This document shows, piece by piece, positions 61,745-64,000 of a stretch of 64,000 bases of DNA; positions within the stretch are counted from its first letter, which is position 1; the number at the start of each line of letters is the position of its first letter. Origin of the DNA: Chinchilla lanigera (lineage: Eukaryota; Chordata; Mammalia; Rodentia; Chinchillidae); assembly GCF_000276665.1 (NCBI RefSeq), contig NW_004955427.1:2796004-2860003 (forward strand), read 5' to 3'. Below the pieces are notes generated by a model that searched no databases, had not been told where the DNA came from, and saw nothing but the letters and a program-made list of their open reading frames with translations. The translations under genes and the position numbers were made by a program.

Positions 61745-63427
61745 CTGAAAGTTAAAATGGAAATCGTTAGTCAGAGTTTAAGACAGCTACAAACGTCACA
61801 TCACTCATCAAAGCACAAGTTATTTATATATTTCTTCCCATTTTCTTTGAAATACCTTCTGAAATGAAAATGCAAAAGTCATGGTATCAGACACTGGCAA
61901 AGTTCTATACATTAAAGGAAATAAAAGTGAAGAAAATATCTTAAAACCAAAAGTTTTTATAGTCAATTAAACTTCTGCTTTAAGACATTTTTAAATAATT
62001 GATATATGGCTTATTTCTTTCTAAACAATTTCCTGAAGTACTAGACATTGAATCCAGGACTTCTGCACGGAGCCACCTCTCCAGGCCTTTTTTCTTTTTA
62101 TTTGGAGACAAAGTCTCCCTAAGTCACTACGTTTCCCAGGCTGGTCTCAGACTTGGCAATCCCCTGCCTCAGCCTCCCGGAGAGCTGGAGTTACAGGTGT
62201 GCACCCCTCCCTTGGCCATAAGTAATTTGGTTTTGGTAGATTAACAGGACTTCAATTGTTAACGTTAAAATTGGAAACCTTTCTGGCAATGCATGTGTTA
62301 TAGTATTAAAATAAATGAAAAGAAAATCAGATTTATAGATCCACACTAAAATAAGACACTGAGAAATTTCAGAACATCACTGAAAAAAAAAAATGATCCT
62401 ATAACTCTCAAGAGAGATGGAAGAAATCTTATAAATCAAAATGAACTTCTAGAATAACAAAGAAATTAGAACGAAAACTTCAAAACTAAACCAAGTTGTT
62501 TTTCAACCATAATTCCATGCCTAATCAAACTATTTACCCAGTAGGAGAGTCAAATCAGGATATTTTCAAACGTGCACAGAAACAATGAAATTATTTCCCA
62601 TACACTCTTTTGTGTTACATCGCAATGAAAAAGTAGAGCAAGAAAAAATTTTACATAGTCTTCAGCAGCGAGTAGAGGAATTCCAGATTGTTCCCCAGGT
62701 GTGGAGGAACACCAGTTAAGATACAGGATAAGCTCTGTAACAAACGGGTCTCCCAAGCACAGTGGCTAGAAGGGAAAAGCATCTTTCTTTCTCATGTGGC
62801 ACCCGCAGCTGAGCAACACAGACAGAGGGGACAGTTGAACTTCACAAAATCAAGTGAGGGCCCAAGCTCCTCTTCTCTGGTGCTCATCCAGATTGTCATA
62901 CTTCTCCTCATACTCAAAGCCTGAGTACGTAACTGTACTCCAGTTTGCGGGAAAAGCTTAAACAGACACTCAGTAAGAAATTAAAAGAACTTCACATAGA
63001 CCCCTCTACTTTCACGCCATCAAGAGTAACAGGCGCACGGCCAAACCTGCGAGAAAGAGGTAAGGAAATATAATTCCTGGCTACGCAACCATGGGTTTAA
63101 TTTAAATTGTCTGATTATGAAAGAAAGGAAAAGTAGAATTTGGATATATTTTCATTGTGCTGTGAAGAACAATCAGACCAGATTGGTTTGTGTTTTAAAA
63201 ACTAAGACCAAACATAGTGCTGACTCCTTGAATATATTATTTTGTCTTTCTCTAACTCTGTTTCCTCTCCTAAAAAACCAACACTGAGAATACTAATTCA
63301 CCAGAAATAGCATTGAAGTACAGCGTTCAGATCCTGTTTTGTTACAGCAGATGTGATAAATGCAAAGGACATTTCATTTACAAAGACTACTATGGAGCAC
63401 ACGTATTTATAAAGTAAATCTGTTTAC
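61745..63427. other. IMPG2 intron upstream of the microexon
   Basis: A 1683-nt intron. It contains a B1+ID composite at 62035-62217 and otherwise unassigned AT-rich sequence. Confidence 0.85.
62035..62217 (-). mobile_element. B1+ID composite SINE, antisense
   Basis: Read on the plus strand, an ID remnant (TAGACATTGAATCCAGGACT, CACCTCTCCAGGCC) is followed by a B1 remnant (TTTGGAGACAAAGTCTCCCT, CAGCCTCCCGGAGAGCTGGA, GGTGTGCACCCC). On the minus strand the order is B1 then ID. Confidence 0.7.
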
Positions 63428-63486
63428 CTAAATTCAAGAACATGAATGTCCTTGTAGCCTGGTAACCCAGTAAATGCATTTTCAAC
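63428..63486 (-). CDS. IMPG2: IMPG2 coding exon, SEA1 first part
   Basis: This 59-nt exon starts in phase 0 and encodes VENAFTGLPGYKDIHVLEF plus two bases (AG) of the next codon. The acceptor is a T-rich tract ending AACAG and the donor is GTAAACAG. The segment matches the first SEA domain of IMPG2, where the AFTGLPGY helix-turn leads into a beta strand. It is the most upstream exon I can find; the preceding SEA1 exon must lie beyond 64000. Confidence 0.9.
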
Positions 63487-64000
63487 CTGTTAAAAATAAA
63501 AATAAACATTACAACTATATAGAAATGTGGAAAAGTACTGTATATATAAACTCTTTTAAGTATATTACTTACAGTTATTTGAAGATACACATGAGTCCAA
63601 CAATGAAAACACATTTTCCAGCAATTACAGTATTAGAAAATAGCACTTGTCATAATACTGCCATATTTTTCTTTTTCACTTGCCCTTTAAGGTTTCAATG
63701 TGTTTCCACACTAATTTTCTCTAAATTATAAAAAGCATCTTTTTACCGGCAAAATCCTGTTTTAACTCATCTGATGAAATATGAAAAGATACTAATCTCA
63801 GAAAAGCTAATGATAGAGCTTTTAAATGTTATTGTTTGCATTAAAAATCGGCCGCAGAGGAACTTCTCTGGCTGCGGGCAGGGCGAACAAACCCTCAGCC
63901 CCACGTGCCCTGCGCAGCGAGAGCCAGTGTTCCAGGAGTGGCTAGAGTCTGGGCTCGAGTCTGTGCTCACCCACACTGCCAGGGGTCCCAGCTGAAACGC
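63487..64000. other. IMPG2 intron, runs off the window
   Basis: Sequence upstream of the first exon seen. A GC-richer patch at 63850-63990 has overlapping open frames with no resemblance to IMPG2, so the preceding SEA1 exon is outside. Confidence 0.7.

Noticed and set aside
63487..64000. A further IMPG2 exon upstream
   Set aside because: No frame here matches the N-terminal half of SEA1. The open frames at 63767-63995 have no resemblance to it.

Overview
This is mammalian nuclear DNA, almost certainly from a rodent. It has AT-rich intergenic and intronic sequence, LINE-1 (L1) copies, and a dense scatter of rodent-type SINEs. The SINEs are tRNA-derived ID-like elements, B1 elements with the internal 29-bp duplication, and B1+ID composites resembling B1-dID. 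This mix fits a squirrel-related or hystricomorph (guinea pig / mole-rat type) lineage better than mouse or rat, but the species cannot be fixed from the sequence alone.

The one protein-coding gene I can support is IMPG2 (interphotoreceptor matrix proteoglycan 2, SPACRCAN), on the minus strand in the right half. Eleven coding exons were read by hand, running 5' to 3' from 63486 down to the stop codon at 32316. All ten internal junctions use GT-AG, all phases agree, and the total is 2901 coding nt (966 residues plus stop). In order they encode the end of the first SEA domain, the mucin-like region, the second SEA domain with its GSIVV cleavage-type motif, two EGF-like domains, one membrane span and a short cytoplasmic tail. 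The first exons (signal peptide and N-terminal region) lie beyond position 64000.

Layout: 1-1090 unassigned; 1090-6500 a decayed near-full-length L1 split by an ID SINE whose tail became a (GA)n/(GAAA)n tract; 6500-8890 ancient repeat traces; 8890-10170 a 5'-truncated L1; 10170-20290 mostly unassigned, with a MIR, an ID, a (TG)n tract, a GC-rich block holding 41-bp tandem repeats, and a B1+ID composite; 20290-25000 a second decayed L1 carrying B1 and ID insertions; 25000-32316 unassigned, probably including the IMPG2 3' UTR; 32316-64000 IMPG2 exons and introns full of SINEs, L1 3' ends, an MLT1-like LTR and microsatellites.

I found no bacterial-type system, CRISPR array, structural RNA gene or undescribed gene cluster. 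The best observations are a 21-nt in-frame microexon in the SEA1 coding region, a NAGNAG acceptor, a T24 tract abutting the terminal-exon acceptor, two SINEs stacked at one target site, and two short retroposed segments with the same unidentified 3' end.
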